Source: Nitrospira sp. SG-bin2
GTDB taxonomy: Bacteria > Nitrospirota > Nitrospiria > Nitrospirales > Nitrospiraceae
Length of the DNA: 64,000 bases
Reading direction: 5' to 3'
Assembly: GCA_002083405.1 (NCBI GenBank)
Contig: LVWT01000019.1
Coordinates: forward strand, 38,465 to 102,464
Shown: positions 8,308-17,022 of the stretch, in pieces
Layout of the letters: every line of letters starts with the position of its first letter
Numbering within the stretch: position 1 is the stretch's first letter
Translations under genes and position numbers: made by a program
The notes under the pieces: model-generated
Told to the model about the DNA's origin: nothing
Database searches by the model: none
The model's input: only the letters and a program-made list of their open reading frames with translations

Positions 8308-8335
8308 TTAGACGGAGGAGAGGCAAAAAGGTAAA
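8308..8335 (-). promoter_or_regulatory. Putative ECF sigma promoter (TTTACC - 15 bp - CGTCTAA)
   Basis: TTTACC (8335-8330) and CGTCTAA (8314-8308) on the minus strand, separated by 15 bp, lie 30-57 bp upstream of the lipoprotein start at 8278. Both elements and the spacing match the site upstream of the ECF sigma gene (3718-3745), and the flanking spacer is also similar (CCTC and CTCTC segments). Confidence 0.7.
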
Positions 8336-8351
8336 CGGGATTGCTAATAGC

Positions 8352-9065
8352 CTAGCGAATGTCTTGGAAAAACGCACGTGGCAAAACCGGCAGGCGGTAT
8401 TCGACGTGAAGAATAATGAGCAAGACGTGGAGGAAACTTTGCCAGACGCCCATCTTCAGAAACTTGCGGGCATCGGTGATAACGGGAGGGAAGAGCAGAA
8501 GCGGTTCCGTCGCCTTGATGAGCCGTTCACAGAAAGCGACATCTTCGAGAATCGGTTGGTTGGGAAATCCCTTCAACCGCTCGAACAGAGAACGCCGGAC
8601 AAAGAGGGCCTGATCGCCATAGATGATCCGGCTCCTGGTGCAGCGGAAATTGTCTAGAAACGAGATTGCCTTGAGCCGCCAATCGTCTCCTGAAAATTGA
8701 TGCATGAACCCGCCGGCTTGAATCGTGCGATCTGCCTCCATTTTGTTCAGCCGCTCAATCGCTCCCTCCGGAAGGACTGTATCGGCATGGAGAAAGAGGA
8801 GCCACTCGCCGTTGGCTTCCTTCGCCCCGGCGTTCATTTGAGAAGCACGGCCCTTTGGCGCCGTCATGAGAAGGCGTGAGGGGTGTGGCGTGAAGGGTAC
8901 GGGGCCTTCCGAAAACCCGGCGTCAAGGAGGACATCCCGGGTGCAATCGGCACTTCCGCCGTCAACGGCAATGACCTCGTAGGCTCCCAGTTGTGAAAAG
9001 AGCGCCTGCAATGTATTCGGAAGCGCCTTCTCTTCGTTGTACGCAGGGATCACGACGGAGACCAT
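8352..9065 (-). CDS. Family 2 glycosyltransferase (TIGR04283 type)
   Basis: The 237-residue enzyme has a GT-A fold: MVSVVIPAYNEEKALPNTL, IAVDGGSADCT, the LHADTVLPEGAI DxD-like motif, GGFMHQFSG, and FPNQPILEDVAFCERL. This is the pattern of the TIGR04283 transferases found beside radical SAM genes and in arsenosugar clusters; the C-terminal hydrophobic helix may touch the membrane. Between the first motif and KGRASQMNAGA there is an insertion, PVPFTPHPSRLLMT, encoded by a copy of the genome's (T/C)CACCCCT-type intergenic repeat (about 8872-8902). It is the last gene of the minus-strand cluster with the ferritin-like, DUF547 and radical SAM genes. Confidence 0.85.
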   Translation of the reverse strand: MVSVVIPAYNEEKALPNTLQALFSQLGAYEVIAVDGGSADCTRDVLLDAGFSEGPVPFTPHPSRLLMTAPKGRASQMNAGAKEANGEWLLFLHADTVLPEGAIERLNKMEADRTIQAGGFMHQFSGDDWRLKAISFLDNFRCTRSRIIYGDQALFVRRSLFERLKGFPNQPILEDVAFCERLIKATEPLLLFPPVITDARKFLKMGVWQSFLHVLLIILHVEYRLPVLPRAFFQDIR

Positions 9066-9080
9066 TGTTCTTCTTTGCTC

Positions 9081-9737
9081 TCAGTATCTGCCATCAGCCA
9101 ACGGCTCTTCCGTCAGCCACTCCGGCAAAAAGGTCCGCACATCCGCTGCCCACTGGGCCGGGTCTTCATCGATACTATCGAATAACTCACCGAGATCTAA
9201 AATCATGGCGTCTGAGAGGGCCAGGTACTGCTGTGCCCGCCGTTGAAGCGCCGGCACATCCGTTTCGCCCCGCGCAATCGCCCGCTCAAGCCAGCGGCGC
9301 CCGAATCCATGATGGGCTTCTTCTTGGCGAAGCAGGATACGGCGCATCCGGCCCAACGGCGCTGCTCGCTTCTCCAATCCTCGTTCGATGTGAGTCAATA
9401 TGGCCTCACCCAGGCCTTCGAGAATGACTTGTTCGGCGAGAATCGTATCCAAGAGGTCATTACAGGCAAACCGGTCGTGCAACAACTTGCGATACGCTTC
9501 CATGGCCGGCAAGCAGAGCGAATCACCGAGGTGTTTCGGGGCGAGCCATGCAACCGCCCCCTTGAAGACCAGGGCATGAGCGGCCTCCTGACGTGCCTGA
9601 CTCAGGAGAAATCGTCGCGCGCCGGACTCGAAGACCATCGACGCCTGTGTCGTGGCACAGTCATGAGCCATCTGCTCACCCTGTTCTAAAAAGGTAAGCA
9701 GCCGGGCTATCGGAGCCCGTTCATCAGGGCGCACCAT
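9081..9737 (-). CDS. Ferritin-like (possible di-iron) protein of unknown function
   Basis: The 218-residue all-helical protein has metal-ligand motifs spaced as in ferritin-like di-iron carboxylate proteins: EQGEQMAHD, a QEAAH (ExxH) motif, EQVILEGLGE, and EEAHHGFG. Oxygenase, hydroxylase or storage activity cannot be told apart from sequence. The start overlaps the end of the DUF547 gene upstream by 14 bp, so the two are translated together; I chose the ATG at 9737 over the GTG just before it. Confidence 0.75.
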   Translation of the reverse strand: MVRPDERAPIARLLTFLEQGEQMAHDCATTQASMVFESGARRFLLSQARQEAAHALVFKGAVAWLAPKHLGDSLCLPAMEAYRKLLHDRFACNDLLDTILAEQVILEGLGEAILTHIERGLEKRAAPLGRMRRILLRQEEAHHGFGRRWLERAIARGETDVPALQRRAQQYLALSDAMILDLGELFDSIDEDPAQWAADVRTFLPEWLTEEPLADGRY

Positions 9738-10524
9738 CACGGGCCACCTCCTTTGGCGGAATGCCGTTCAGACTCCAGTCATACTCCAGGAACTCGATGC
9801 GATATTCGGACTCAACCAGGTCCCTCGCTAATTCAGGATCGCCGATATAACGTGCCACATAGGCCAGGGTTGATCCGGCTGCTGCGGCAAAGTCCTCCGC
9901 AAACCAATCGAAGATTTTGGATAACGACGCGACTTTCTGTTTCCGGTCGAACCGATTGCGTGTGGGATCGTTGATAAAAGCCCTGGCGGCACGATCAAGC
10001 TGACGATCCAGTTCCTGCGGCTGATAGGCCCACGGCTGGAGTCGCGGGCAGGAAGAAGACGCGCAGACGATAGCAAAATGGATCAACGGTTCATGGAACT
10101 GCCTGATCAACACCTGCCGCTCCAAATCGTACAGCGTAATCGTGGTGCCTCCAACCGGATATTCTCGTCCAATAAAATAGCGGTAACGTCCCACATAACT
10201 CACGGGCGAATATCCATCCAAAATACCCTTGATCGCGAATGCATTATAGGCATTGATCCAAAAAGCCATCCGCCCGTTGCGTGTGGCAAAGGCATCGGGA
10301 TCAACCAGGTCGAGCCTCGTCAGATAGCCCACGAAACGATCGTCTGTTTCGATCGCGGGATAATCGACGAGGCCATCCTTCACATGCGCAGCCAACGTCT
10401 CTTCAAACAGTTGATGGGAGAACTCGGCGGCGGGAATCGGATTGACCGGTTTGAATCCTGATGGGCCGACACCGGAGCAGCCCGGGAGCAGGAGCAACAA
10501 ACTTATCGCCGTCCACAACCTCAT
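9724..10524 (-). CDS. DUF547 lipoprotein
   Basis: A 266-residue protein with a short lipoprotein signal ending LLLPGC. It holds DUF547 landmarks: FWINAYNAFAIKGILDGY, LYDLERQVLIRQFHEPLIHF, and AIVCASSSCPRL, where the conserved Asn and Cys/Ser residues suggest a papain-like or transglutaminase-like fold by family knowledge. GGTGAGGAGAGAG precedes the ATG at 10524. It sits between the radical SAM gene (13 bp upstream) and the ferritin-like gene (overlapping). The cluster order radical SAM - DUF547 - ferritin-like - GT2 points to one small pathway, product unknown. Confidence 0.85.
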   Translation of the reverse strand: MRLWTAISLLLLLPGCSGVGPSGFKPVNPIPAAEFSHQLFEETLAAHVKDGLVDYPAIETDDRFVGYLTRLDLVDPDAFATRNGRMAFWINAYNAFAIKGILDGYSPVSYVGRYRYFIGREYPVGGTTITLYDLERQVLIRQFHEPLIHFAIVCASSSCPRLQPWAYQPQELDRQLDRAARAFINDPTRNRFDRKQKVASLSKIFDWFAEDFAAAAGSTLAYVARYIGDPELARDLVESEYRIEFLEYDWSLNGIPPKEVARDGAP

Positions 10525-10537
10525 CTCTCTCCTCACC

Positions 10538-11596
10538 TTATCGGGAAATCGGTGTTCGCCATGCTGCAATCGGATGACGGAGCACAGATCCAATCACTCG
10601 GCCGTCCAGTCTGTTACAGGCCGAACGGTCGGAACAGCTCTGAATCTCTTGTCGATTGAAACACCTCAATATTTCAGAGAGCGGCGACCGGAGCAGATTT
10701 CCCGCATTCGGCAGCGACAGACAGGGCGAGACATTGCCTGATGCGTCGATGGCGATGCTATAGCGCCCGGCATCGCAGGCTTCGAGTCGGCCTCCCTGCA
10801 GCCATGTGATATTGTCCTTCGCGTATTGCCGCAGGTAGCCCGAAGGAAGCAGATCGTCCGCAAGCAGCCGTTCGAAGACCACACGTGCCTGCCGGCGCTC
10901 ATACATCAGCGCTGGATCTTGCTTCCCATAGAGCCCCACATCCCAATGGTACGCGCCCACGACCGGCAAGAACCCCCGCTCCCGCGCGAATCGGACGATG
11001 TCCTGTACGTCCTCACGATTGACGTCGCTGACAATACAGGTCAGAAATTTCGGGGAGCCGTATTGCTGGAGCAGGTCAAGGCCGGCTAGAACGTGAGGCA
11101 GTTGATCGACGCCGCGGATCTGGAGGTACCTGGCCCGATTAAGCGTGTCGAGACTAATCGACAGCGATATTGAGAGATCATCGAACCGCCGCACCATGTC
11201 GGCCGTCAACTTAGTCCCATTCGTGATCACCGTAACCTGAAATCCGATCCTGACTAAGTCTTCAAGAATCTCAGGCAGGTCACGTCGTAGTAGCGGTTCT
11301 CCTCCCTGGAGAAAGACGAACCGCAATCCATCCCGATAGAGATCAGTAAAGACTCTCCGAATTTCTGCACGAGTCATCTCATACCTGCCGACATTTAACG
11401 GCAGATTGCAGTACCCGCAGGCAGAGTTGCAGCGAAGATTGACCTGAAACACTGCCAGCAATGGGTGTCGAAGGAGAAGGTTGGTCAGTCCGCCCAAAAG
11501 CGCACGGCCGAGGCTTGGCCTGTCCCCAACGGAAAGTGCGGCCTGATCTGCAGACACCACATGAGAATTCCTGGATGGTTCGATCTGTATCAACAT
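10538..11596 (-). CDS. Radical SAM protein with SPASM-like C-terminal cysteines
   Basis: The 352-residue protein contains the 4Fe-4S motif CNSACGYC, then GLRFVFLQGGEPLLRRDL (the GGEP motif) and VTVITNGTKL, followed by a C-terminal region with CDAGRYSIAIDASGNVSPCL and a last CSDRSAC cluster, as in SPASM/twitch proteins. It is not the ArsS type, whose motif context differs. First gene of the minus-strand cluster that ends at 8352. The start at 11596 (MLIQIEP) is a choice among several; a start at 11650 is possible. Confidence 0.87.
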   Translation of the reverse strand: MLIQIEPSRNSHVVSADQAALSVGDRPSLGRALLGGLTNLLLRHPLLAVFQVNLRCNSACGYCNLPLNVGRYEMTRAEIRRVFTDLYRDGLRFVFLQGGEPLLRRDLPEILEDLVRIGFQVTVITNGTKLTADMVRRFDDLSISLSISLDTLNRARYLQIRGVDQLPHVLAGLDLLQQYGSPKFLTCIVSDVNREDVQDIVRFARERGFLPVVGAYHWDVGLYGKQDPALMYERRQARVVFERLLADDLLPSGYLRQYAKDNITWLQGGRLEACDAGRYSIAIDASGNVSPCLSLPNAGNLLRSPLSEILRCFNRQEIQSCSDRSACNRLDGRVIGSVLRHPIAAWRTPISR

Positions 11597-11812
11597 CTGA
11601 CTGGATTGCGCTACCTTCCTGAACGCCGAATGAGCAGATCTGCACGCCAAGCTGCCAATTTTTCTCCGATTTCAACCAACAGCCTTCAGACTATCGTGGA
11701 AGCAGACTTCATAACCGGCTAATATTCCACACATCTTTCATTGATATCGCCGGGCATATGCTTTGCTGAATCAGCCGGAGTTGATATAGATCCTTCACAT
11801 AAGGAGGTCTCG

Positions 11813-12205
11813 ATGCAAAAGAATCCCAACACCACTTTGTCAATCATGACGGCTGCCTTGGCGATCACCGCGATGCTCGCAGCTCCGGCTCTGGCAGAAA
11901 ACTCGAAGAAATCACCTAAGACAGCACCTCAGTCTTCAGCTCCAGCTTCGGAAGCTGATGGAACGCCGGAAACCGTCTCTTCTTCTACAACCGGTCATCG
12001 CGATCATAAATCAGGTCCCGCATGGAGGACGATCGGCGGAACCGTAAAACAAATCAAGGGCAACACCTATACGGTCGAAGACTATGAGGGAAACCAGGTC
12101 CAGCTATTCGTCGGACAGGATACGAAACACCTCAGACAAAAGAAAGTGGGAGACACCGTCCGCGCAGAAGTTACGCGCGGTGGCTTCGCGAATTCCATTC
12201 AATAA
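11813..12205 (+). CDS. Small exported protein with a C-terminal beta (OB-like) domain
   Basis: The 130-residue protein begins with a signal peptide (MQKNPNTTLSIMTAALAITA through PALA), then a Ser/Thr/Pro-rich linker, then a compact ~55-residue domain: TIGGTVKQIKGNTYTVEDYE, VQLFVGQDTK, VGDTVRAEVTRGG. This resembles the small DUF1344/DUF5666-like beta barrels. A near-perfect AAGGAGGT lies 5 bp before the ATG, indicating strong translation. It is monocistronic and followed by a strong hairpin. Function unknown. Confidence 0.8.
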   Translation: MQKNPNTTLSIMTAALAITAMLAAPALAENSKKSPKTAPQSSAPASEADGTPETVSSSTTGHRDHKSGPAWRTIGGTVKQIKGNTYTVEDYEGNQVQLFVGQDTKHLRQKKVGDTVRAEVTRGGFANSIQ

Positions 12206-12212
12206 TCGCTCC

Positions 12213-12248
12213 GTGAGCAGCCCGCTTCAATTAAAGCGGGCTGCTCAC
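12213..12248 (+). terminator. Strong hairpin after the small exported protein gene
   Basis: A perfect 15-bp stem (12213-12227 with 12234-12248) with a 6-nt AT-rich loop begins 8 bp after the stop codon at 12205. There is only a weak T run downstream, so it may act as terminator or mRNA-stabilising hairpin. Confidence 0.65.
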
Positions 12249-12418
12249 ACTTGGACTGTTTGTCGGGCACGCATTCACTTTCTTACAGTCTGTGATGCAC
12301 TTTTCATGATAGAAGCCGAATCGCCGACATTGACACGATGCTCCGGTTCTCTGCTTCGCTCGCTTACGTCGCTCTATACGTTGCCCATTGTCCAGGCAAG
12401 TCGGGCTGCGATGTCATC

Positions 12419-13138
12419 CTAGTCGCCCATCTCAAACACGGACCCGACCGCCACTTTTACTCGTTCTCGCGCACGATGTAACCGCACATAGAAATTCGCT
12501 TCAGAAATCTTCAGTTGCTGACACACTTCTTTGGTATCTATGCCCCGCACATCGCGCAGAATCAGGACTTCCTTCTGGCCTGTGGGCAAGGTCTCGATCG
12601 CATGCCACATACAGGCGGTGGCCTGTCTTGCTACCAGCAGCTTCTCTGGCGTCCGGTCGTCCCAAAGCTTGCGGGAGAACGTCGAACGCCCAAGGCAATC
12701 CCCGTGTAGTCTCAGTCGAGATGGATCCCGCTCACCACTCCAGTGAGTGGTATCCCAATTGAGGCCTGAGAACGTTCTCTGACGGTACTCCCGGACACCC
12801 CGGTCCTTGGCTTTGTGGATGAGAATCGCACAGATCCATGCATAGAGGGACGACCGGCCTTCGAATCGACTCAGCCCGCCCATCACCGCAATCCAGGTCT
12901 CCTGAGCAACTTCCTCAGCGGTTGCTCGATTGGCTACATACCTCATAGCCATTCGAATGAGCGTTTCTTGATGGTGGGCAACGACGGCTTCGAATGCCTT
13001 TTCCTCCCCTGCCCGCAGTTGTGACACCAGCCGACCCTCATCGTTCATCACATCGGATGCGATGCCCACCGTCGATGTCTTGCCTGCCGAAACAGTACGG
13101 CGAATCGAGCCTGTATGCCTGGGGCCGCTTGTCCTCAT
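12419..13138 (-). CDS. ECF sigma factor (second in the window)
   Basis: A 239-residue protein with sigma region 2 (AFEAVVAHHQETLIRMAMRY, TAEEVAQETWIAVMGGL, SLYAWICAILIHKAKDRG) and region 4 (IETLPTGQKEVLILRDVRGI, KEVCQQLKISEANFYVRLH). A ~50-residue insert separates the two. GGAGG six bases before the ATG at 13138 supports this start; the frame is open to 13234, and a shorter start at 13048 just ahead of region 2 is also possible. No anti-sigma gene follows on this strand. Upstream (13267-13315) lie five 11-bp-phased repeats, so the gene may be a target of the adjacent response regulator. Confidence 0.88.
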   Translation of the reverse strand: MRTSGPRHTGSIRRTVSAGKTSTVGIASDVMNDEGRLVSQLRAGEEKAFEAVVAHHQETLIRMAMRYVANRATAEEVAQETWIAVMGGLSRFEGRSSLYAWICAILIHKAKDRGVREYRQRTFSGLNWDTTHWSGERDPSRLRLHGDCLGRSTFSRKLWDDRTPEKLLVARQATACMWHAIETLPTGQKEVLILRDVRGIDTKEVCQQLKISEANFYVRLHRARERVKVAVGSVFEMGD

Positions 13139-13266
13139 ACTCATCCTCCGGTCTACGGTCGCCTGCAAGGCCTGCATGCCAACACGACAGGTTCTGATCA
13201 AGCCCATCGATTCAGCGCTCACCCATGAAGGCATGTTGTACTAACCGCTAGATTCGCAGGAAGTGA

Positions 13267-13315
13267 TCACCAAGCCATCACACAATCATCACATTTTTGT
13301 CGCACATTGATCGTT
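13267..13315. promoter_or_regulatory. Five 11-bp-phased TCACA-like repeats (putative OmpR/PhoB-type binding array)
   Basis: TCACC, TCACA, TCACA, TCGCA and TCGTT start at 13267, 13278, 13289, 13300 and 13311, a constant 11-bp step. OmpR/PhoB-family regulators bind tandem half-sites with this step. The array lies between the histidine kinase gene and the ECF sigma gene, about 130 bp upstream of the sigma start on the minus strand. A second array is at 17023-17060. Confidence 0.65.
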
Positions 13316-13428
13316 TTCAGGACACACAGTCGCACGATCACACCCTGGGACCACAGAAAACATGGTGTGTCCGCGTGAGTCGAGTGAATAGGGCCGGAAC
13401 AGGAGTCTGTGATGTGTGACCGGAAGGT

Positions 13429-14973
13429 TTATCTCTGGGGCAAGTACTCAATTGCCGGGGCAGTGACCCGGATGACACCCGGCTGGGCAACTGCCAGGTG
13501 AAAAGAAAAAGTCGTTCCTTGATTGACGACACTCTCCACTTCAATGGCGCTTCCGTGCAATTCTAGGATTCGCTTTGTGATCGCGAGTCCGAGCCCGGCT
13601 CCGGTCTCACCTTCTCGATGTTTCTTCCCGACTTGATAGTACCGGTCAAAGATATGCGGGAGGTCACTCGGCGGAATGCCGCAGCCGGTATCCGTGACCT
13701 GTGTCATGATCTTCCCACCTATGCAGCTCAGGATCACTGTGATCCGTCCCTCTTGCGGTGTGTATCTGAGGGCATTCTCGATCAGATTTTCGAGAACCCG
13801 TTCGATCAGTCCTATATCGGCTGATACCAACGGTAGATTTTCCCCCAACTTCGCCTGGAGCGTCACCTGCTTGGCTTCGACGATGCCCCGAAACTTTTGG
13901 ACCACGTCCTGCACCAGTTCGCCGAGTGCAAACGACTCGACACGAGGCTTCATTTCCCGGGAATTCAGTTTGGTGAGATCAAACAGTTCTGCAATCAGGT
14001 CTCCGAGTCGTTTGCTCTGTGCAGTGGCAATTTCCAAATACCGCCGTCGCTCTTGAGACGACAGCGCGCCTTCCTTCAGCACCAAAGTTTCAAGATATCC
14101 CTGGAGACTGGTGACAGGGGTGCGTAGATCGTGTGAGACATTAGCGACAAGTTCACGCCGCAGCTGATCGGTCTCTTTCAACTGGCGAACTTGTTGCCGA
14201 ATGAGGTCAGCCATTTGGACAAAGGTCATCTCCAGCTGATCGATTTCATCCGCTCGCCTGACTTCCAACGGTAGACCATCGGAGGGAGACAAGCCCTCGG
14301 GCTCGGCTGAGAGTTCAGCGCGCCTGAAGGTGTCCATCGCCGAGGCCAGGGAGTTGAGTTTTCGCGTCAAGAGTTTCAAACAGAGTAGTCCGGCTAGGAG
14401 TGTACATACCAGGATGGCTCCTCCGGTCCATAGGCTCAGCTGAAGAATATAACTCTCTTCCAACATCTGCATGACAGAATCAAATTCTTCCCCGCCCAGG
14501 ATGATGTACAGATAGCCTTCAATAGAACCTCCCAACGTTTCAATCGGAGAAACGGAAAATACCTTCTTCCTCGTGAGATCACGAGGGTCGTCTCCTAGTA
14601 TTGGAAAGTCCTCGGCGCCAGACAAGAAGCGATTGAGCGGGTCAAGGGAGATGCGTTGTCGTTTGACTTTCCCAGGGGGAGCGGAAAACGTGAGAATCGT
14701 TCCTTGCGGATCAAGTAGATACAGTTCAATACTGGGATTAATCACCATCAGCTGGTGAAATATGTCCTTCACCACCTCGTCATTGACCCGTCCCTCCTGC
14801 ATCAGGGCCTTGTCGGACACCATGTGCTCGGCTAAGGTCCGATTCAGCTTCTGGCTCGCTTCTTGGAAGTACAATCGGGTGGCATAGAGCGTGAGCAGAA
14901 TGGCCACGGCGCCGATCACACAAAAGAGCCCGAAGAGGACGGCCGCCAACTTTCCATACAGCGTGTTGAACAT
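13429..14973 (-). CDS. Sensor histidine kinase (PhoR/EnvZ-like layout)
   Basis: The 514-residue protein has a first membrane helix (VLFGLFCVIGAVAILLTLY), a ~145-residue periplasmic sensor domain, a second helix (LSLWTGGAILVCTLLAGLLC), a HAMP-like linker, the phospho-acceptor segment NVSHDLRTPVTSLQGYLETL (His near residue 280), and an HATPase domain with the N box (NLIENALRYTP), G1 (DTGCGIPP) and G2 (GAGLGLAI). It follows the response regulator by 3 bp. The ligand of the periplasmic domain is unknown. The regulator's likely sites are the 11-bp repeat arrays flanking this locus. Confidence 0.93.
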   Translation of the reverse strand: MFNTLYGKLAAVLFGLFCVIGAVAILLTLYATRLYFQEASQKLNRTLAEHMVSDKALMQEGRVNDEVVKDIFHQLMVINPSIELYLLDPQGTILTFSAPPGKVKRQRISLDPLNRFLSGAEDFPILGDDPRDLTRKKVFSVSPIETLGGSIEGYLYIILGGEEFDSVMQMLEESYILQLSLWTGGAILVCTLLAGLLCLKLLTRKLNSLASAMDTFRRAELSAEPEGLSPSDGLPLEVRRADEIDQLEMTFVQMADLIRQQVRQLKETDQLRRELVANVSHDLRTPVTSLQGYLETLVLKEGALSSQERRRYLEIATAQSKRLGDLIAELFDLTKLNSREMKPRVESFALGELVQDVVQKFRGIVEAKQVTLQAKLGENLPLVSADIGLIERVLENLIENALRYTPQEGRITVILSCIGGKIMTQVTDTGCGIPPSDLPHIFDRYYQVGKKHREGETGAGLGLAITKRILELHGSAIEVESVVNQGTTFSFHLAVAQPGVIRVTAPAIEYLPQR

Positions 14974-14976
14974 GCC

Positions 14977-15693
14977 TTACCGTTCCGACCATTCTTCAGA
15001 AAAACTATAGCCGACTCCCCACACGGTTAAAATGTACCGGGGCCGACTGCTATCATCCTCGATTTTGGCCCGAAGCCGGTTGATGTGAGAATTCACGGTG
15101 TGTTCATACCCTTCGTGCGAATACCCCCAGACGACATCCAATAGCGTGGCACGGGTATAGACTTGGCCAGGGTGTCGGGCGAAATGGAGCAAGAGGTCAA
15201 ACTCTTTGGCTGTCAGCTCGATTGATTGACCGCGCAGCTGGACCTTTCGCTTATCGACCTCAATTACCAGGTCGCCTGCACGAATGGTCAGGGGCTTCCC
15301 CAGGGGAGCAGGGGCGCGAAGTGCGTCCATGCGCCGGAACAAGGCTTTCACTCGCGCAAGGAGCTCCAAGATGCTGAATGGCTTGGTGAGGTAGTCATCT
15401 GCGCCGACCTCCAGGCCCAACACCCGATCCAGTTCCGTCGACTTGGCCGTGACCATCAGGACCAAACTGTACTTCGATGTTCCGCGTAGCTTCCGGCACA
15501 CTTCCAATCCATCAACTCCGGGAAGCATAAGATCAAGAATCACCAGATCATAGGACTTGCCAAGAGCCTGTTGAAGGCCTGCTGAACCATCCTGCGCCAC
15601 ATCAACTTCATACCCCGTATCGCGCAGATGCAGCTGCACGAGTTGAGCGATGTCGGGATCATCTTCAATCACCAGGATTGTGCGAGGTGCCAT
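14977..15693 (-). CDS. OmpR/PhoB-family response regulator
   Basis: The 238-residue protein has a receiver domain (TILVIEDDPDIAQLVQLHL, phospho-acceptor Asp in DLVILDLMLPG, the conserved Lys in YLTKPF) and a winged-helix DNA-binding domain (IELTAKEFDLLLHFARHPG, HINRLRAKIEDD, GVGYSF). The ATG at 15693 follows GGAG and begins exactly at the receiver domain, although the frame is open to 15882. It is cotranscribed with the kinase downstream. Tandem 11-bp half-sites near the sigma gene and upstream of the beta-propeller gene are candidate targets. Confidence 0.93.
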   Translation of the reverse strand: MAPRTILVIEDDPDIAQLVQLHLRDTGYEVDVAQDGSAGLQQALGKSYDLVILDLMLPGVDGLEVCRKLRGTSKYSLVLMVTAKSTELDRVLGLEVGADDYLTKPFSILELLARVKALFRRMDALRAPAPLGKPLTIRAGDLVIEVDKRKVQLRGQSIELTAKEFDLLLHFARHPGQVYTRATLLDVVWGYSHEGYEHTVNSHINRLRAKIEDDSSRPRYILTVWGVGYSFSEEWSER

Positions 15694-15853
15694 GACGTCT
15701 CCATCCTGTCCACCGCCAAACAATTGACCATGACCTGACCAGCGTCGGCGATCCGGTGCTCGCACCGACATAATCGGCCTCACCCACTCAGAAGCCCCGC
15801 CAACGCGAGACCTCTGAGTGGTCCTGAGACTAGGGACCTGTCGTCGGCGGCAG

Positions 15854-16958
15854 TTATCGCGCAACAAGGCCATTCGCCCCATTAGGAATGCCAGAAACGC
15901 CAGTCCCTGGAGTCAGGTGCCCATTGCCACGGTTGACCCGAAAGACCTCGAGAGAATTGGATACAGTATTAAGCACATACAAGAATCGACTGTTCTTGTT
16001 CAAGGCCATGTCGATGGGGCCGGCTCCGGTGGGCGTTGCCACGGCTTCCTGTAACGTTAACCTCCCGGCACTTCTCACTCGATAACTGGAAATGTTGTTG
16101 CTGCCGGTATTACTGGCGTACGCAAACTTCCCGTTCTTGGTAATCACGATCCAGCAGGCGGCCGTTTGGGTGGTGGAGACCGACCCGCTCCAGACGGTCA
16201 ATTGTCCATCGCGTAGGCTATACGACGAGACGGCAGACGCATTCGGTGCGCCTCCGAAAGCCTCGCTGACCACCAATACCCCTCGCGGAGTAAAGGAGAA
16301 GCCGAATGGGGTTGCGCCGTTGGATGGCTGCGAAACCGGCGCAGAAGCCACACCGTCCTCATCCACCGCATAGGTATCGATAATCTGTGGGGCTTTTTCC
16401 GTGACGACCAGCGTATCCCCCGAGAGATTGAACGAGATTTGTGCCGGCGCGGTGTTGGCCCCACTGAGCGGCTGAACTGATCCAGCGATTGGTTTCAACT
16501 TGTTGTGCTGTGTCAGTTCAAAGCCCGCGATGTTGCCGGTACCTCCTGCATTCAATACATAGACATAATCTTCATGTGTGGCAACACTGATCGGACGGGT
16601 CCCCCCGGAAGGCACTCGGTCTATCAGCTTCAGGTGGCGACCATTGATTTCAAACACCGAGATATCATGACTACCAGGGTTCACGAACCAGGAGGGCCTC
16701 ACCGTCATCGCTGAGGGCAAGGGCACCTTGATTGCCCAGCCCACCTCCTGCCCCCTTCCCCCCTGTTGGAAATGATCCAGCAGGAACCAGCGTGTCTCCA
16801 TGCTGCCTGAATACTAAGACGGCATTGCCGTCTGTCTGATTCGACATGGTGTAGACCGTTGGCCATTGCCATTCCTCGTTGGCAAACACCGGGGTGGCCA
16901 TCCACCCTGAAAGCGCAATCGCCTTAACCAGCGCGCCCGTCATCAATCTGCGTATCAT
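15854..16958 (-). pseudogene. Beta-propeller lactonase-family exported protein, interrupted by a one-base frameshift
   Basis: The first segment (16958-16671) gives a signal peptide and TVYTMSNQTDGNAVLVF... to ALSDDGEALLV. The frame then breaks at about 16685. From there the next frame continues as VNPGSHDISVFEINGRHLKL and runs through further blades (YVYVLNAGGTGNIAGFEL, GKFAYASNTGSNNISSYRV, SRFLYVLNTVSNSLEVFRV) to the end at 15854. Removing one base (the minus-strand C at 16685) restores a continuous 6-phosphogluconolactonase-like seven-bladed protein of about 367 residues. The rest has no further damage, so this is a recent mutation, a phase-variable site or an assembly error. It lies upstream of the response regulator on the same strand and just downstream of a repeat array. 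Confidence 0.75.
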
Positions 16959-17022
16959 CCCATCCTCCTTGGTTCATCAATAAATTGCAAGAAATCGACT
17001 CTCCCACGATAGCGTGGCCGTC

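Noticed and set aside
13267..13315. 11-bp repeats considered as a CRISPR-like array
   Set aside because: Unit is far too short and has no unique spacers; it fits tandem regulator half-sites.
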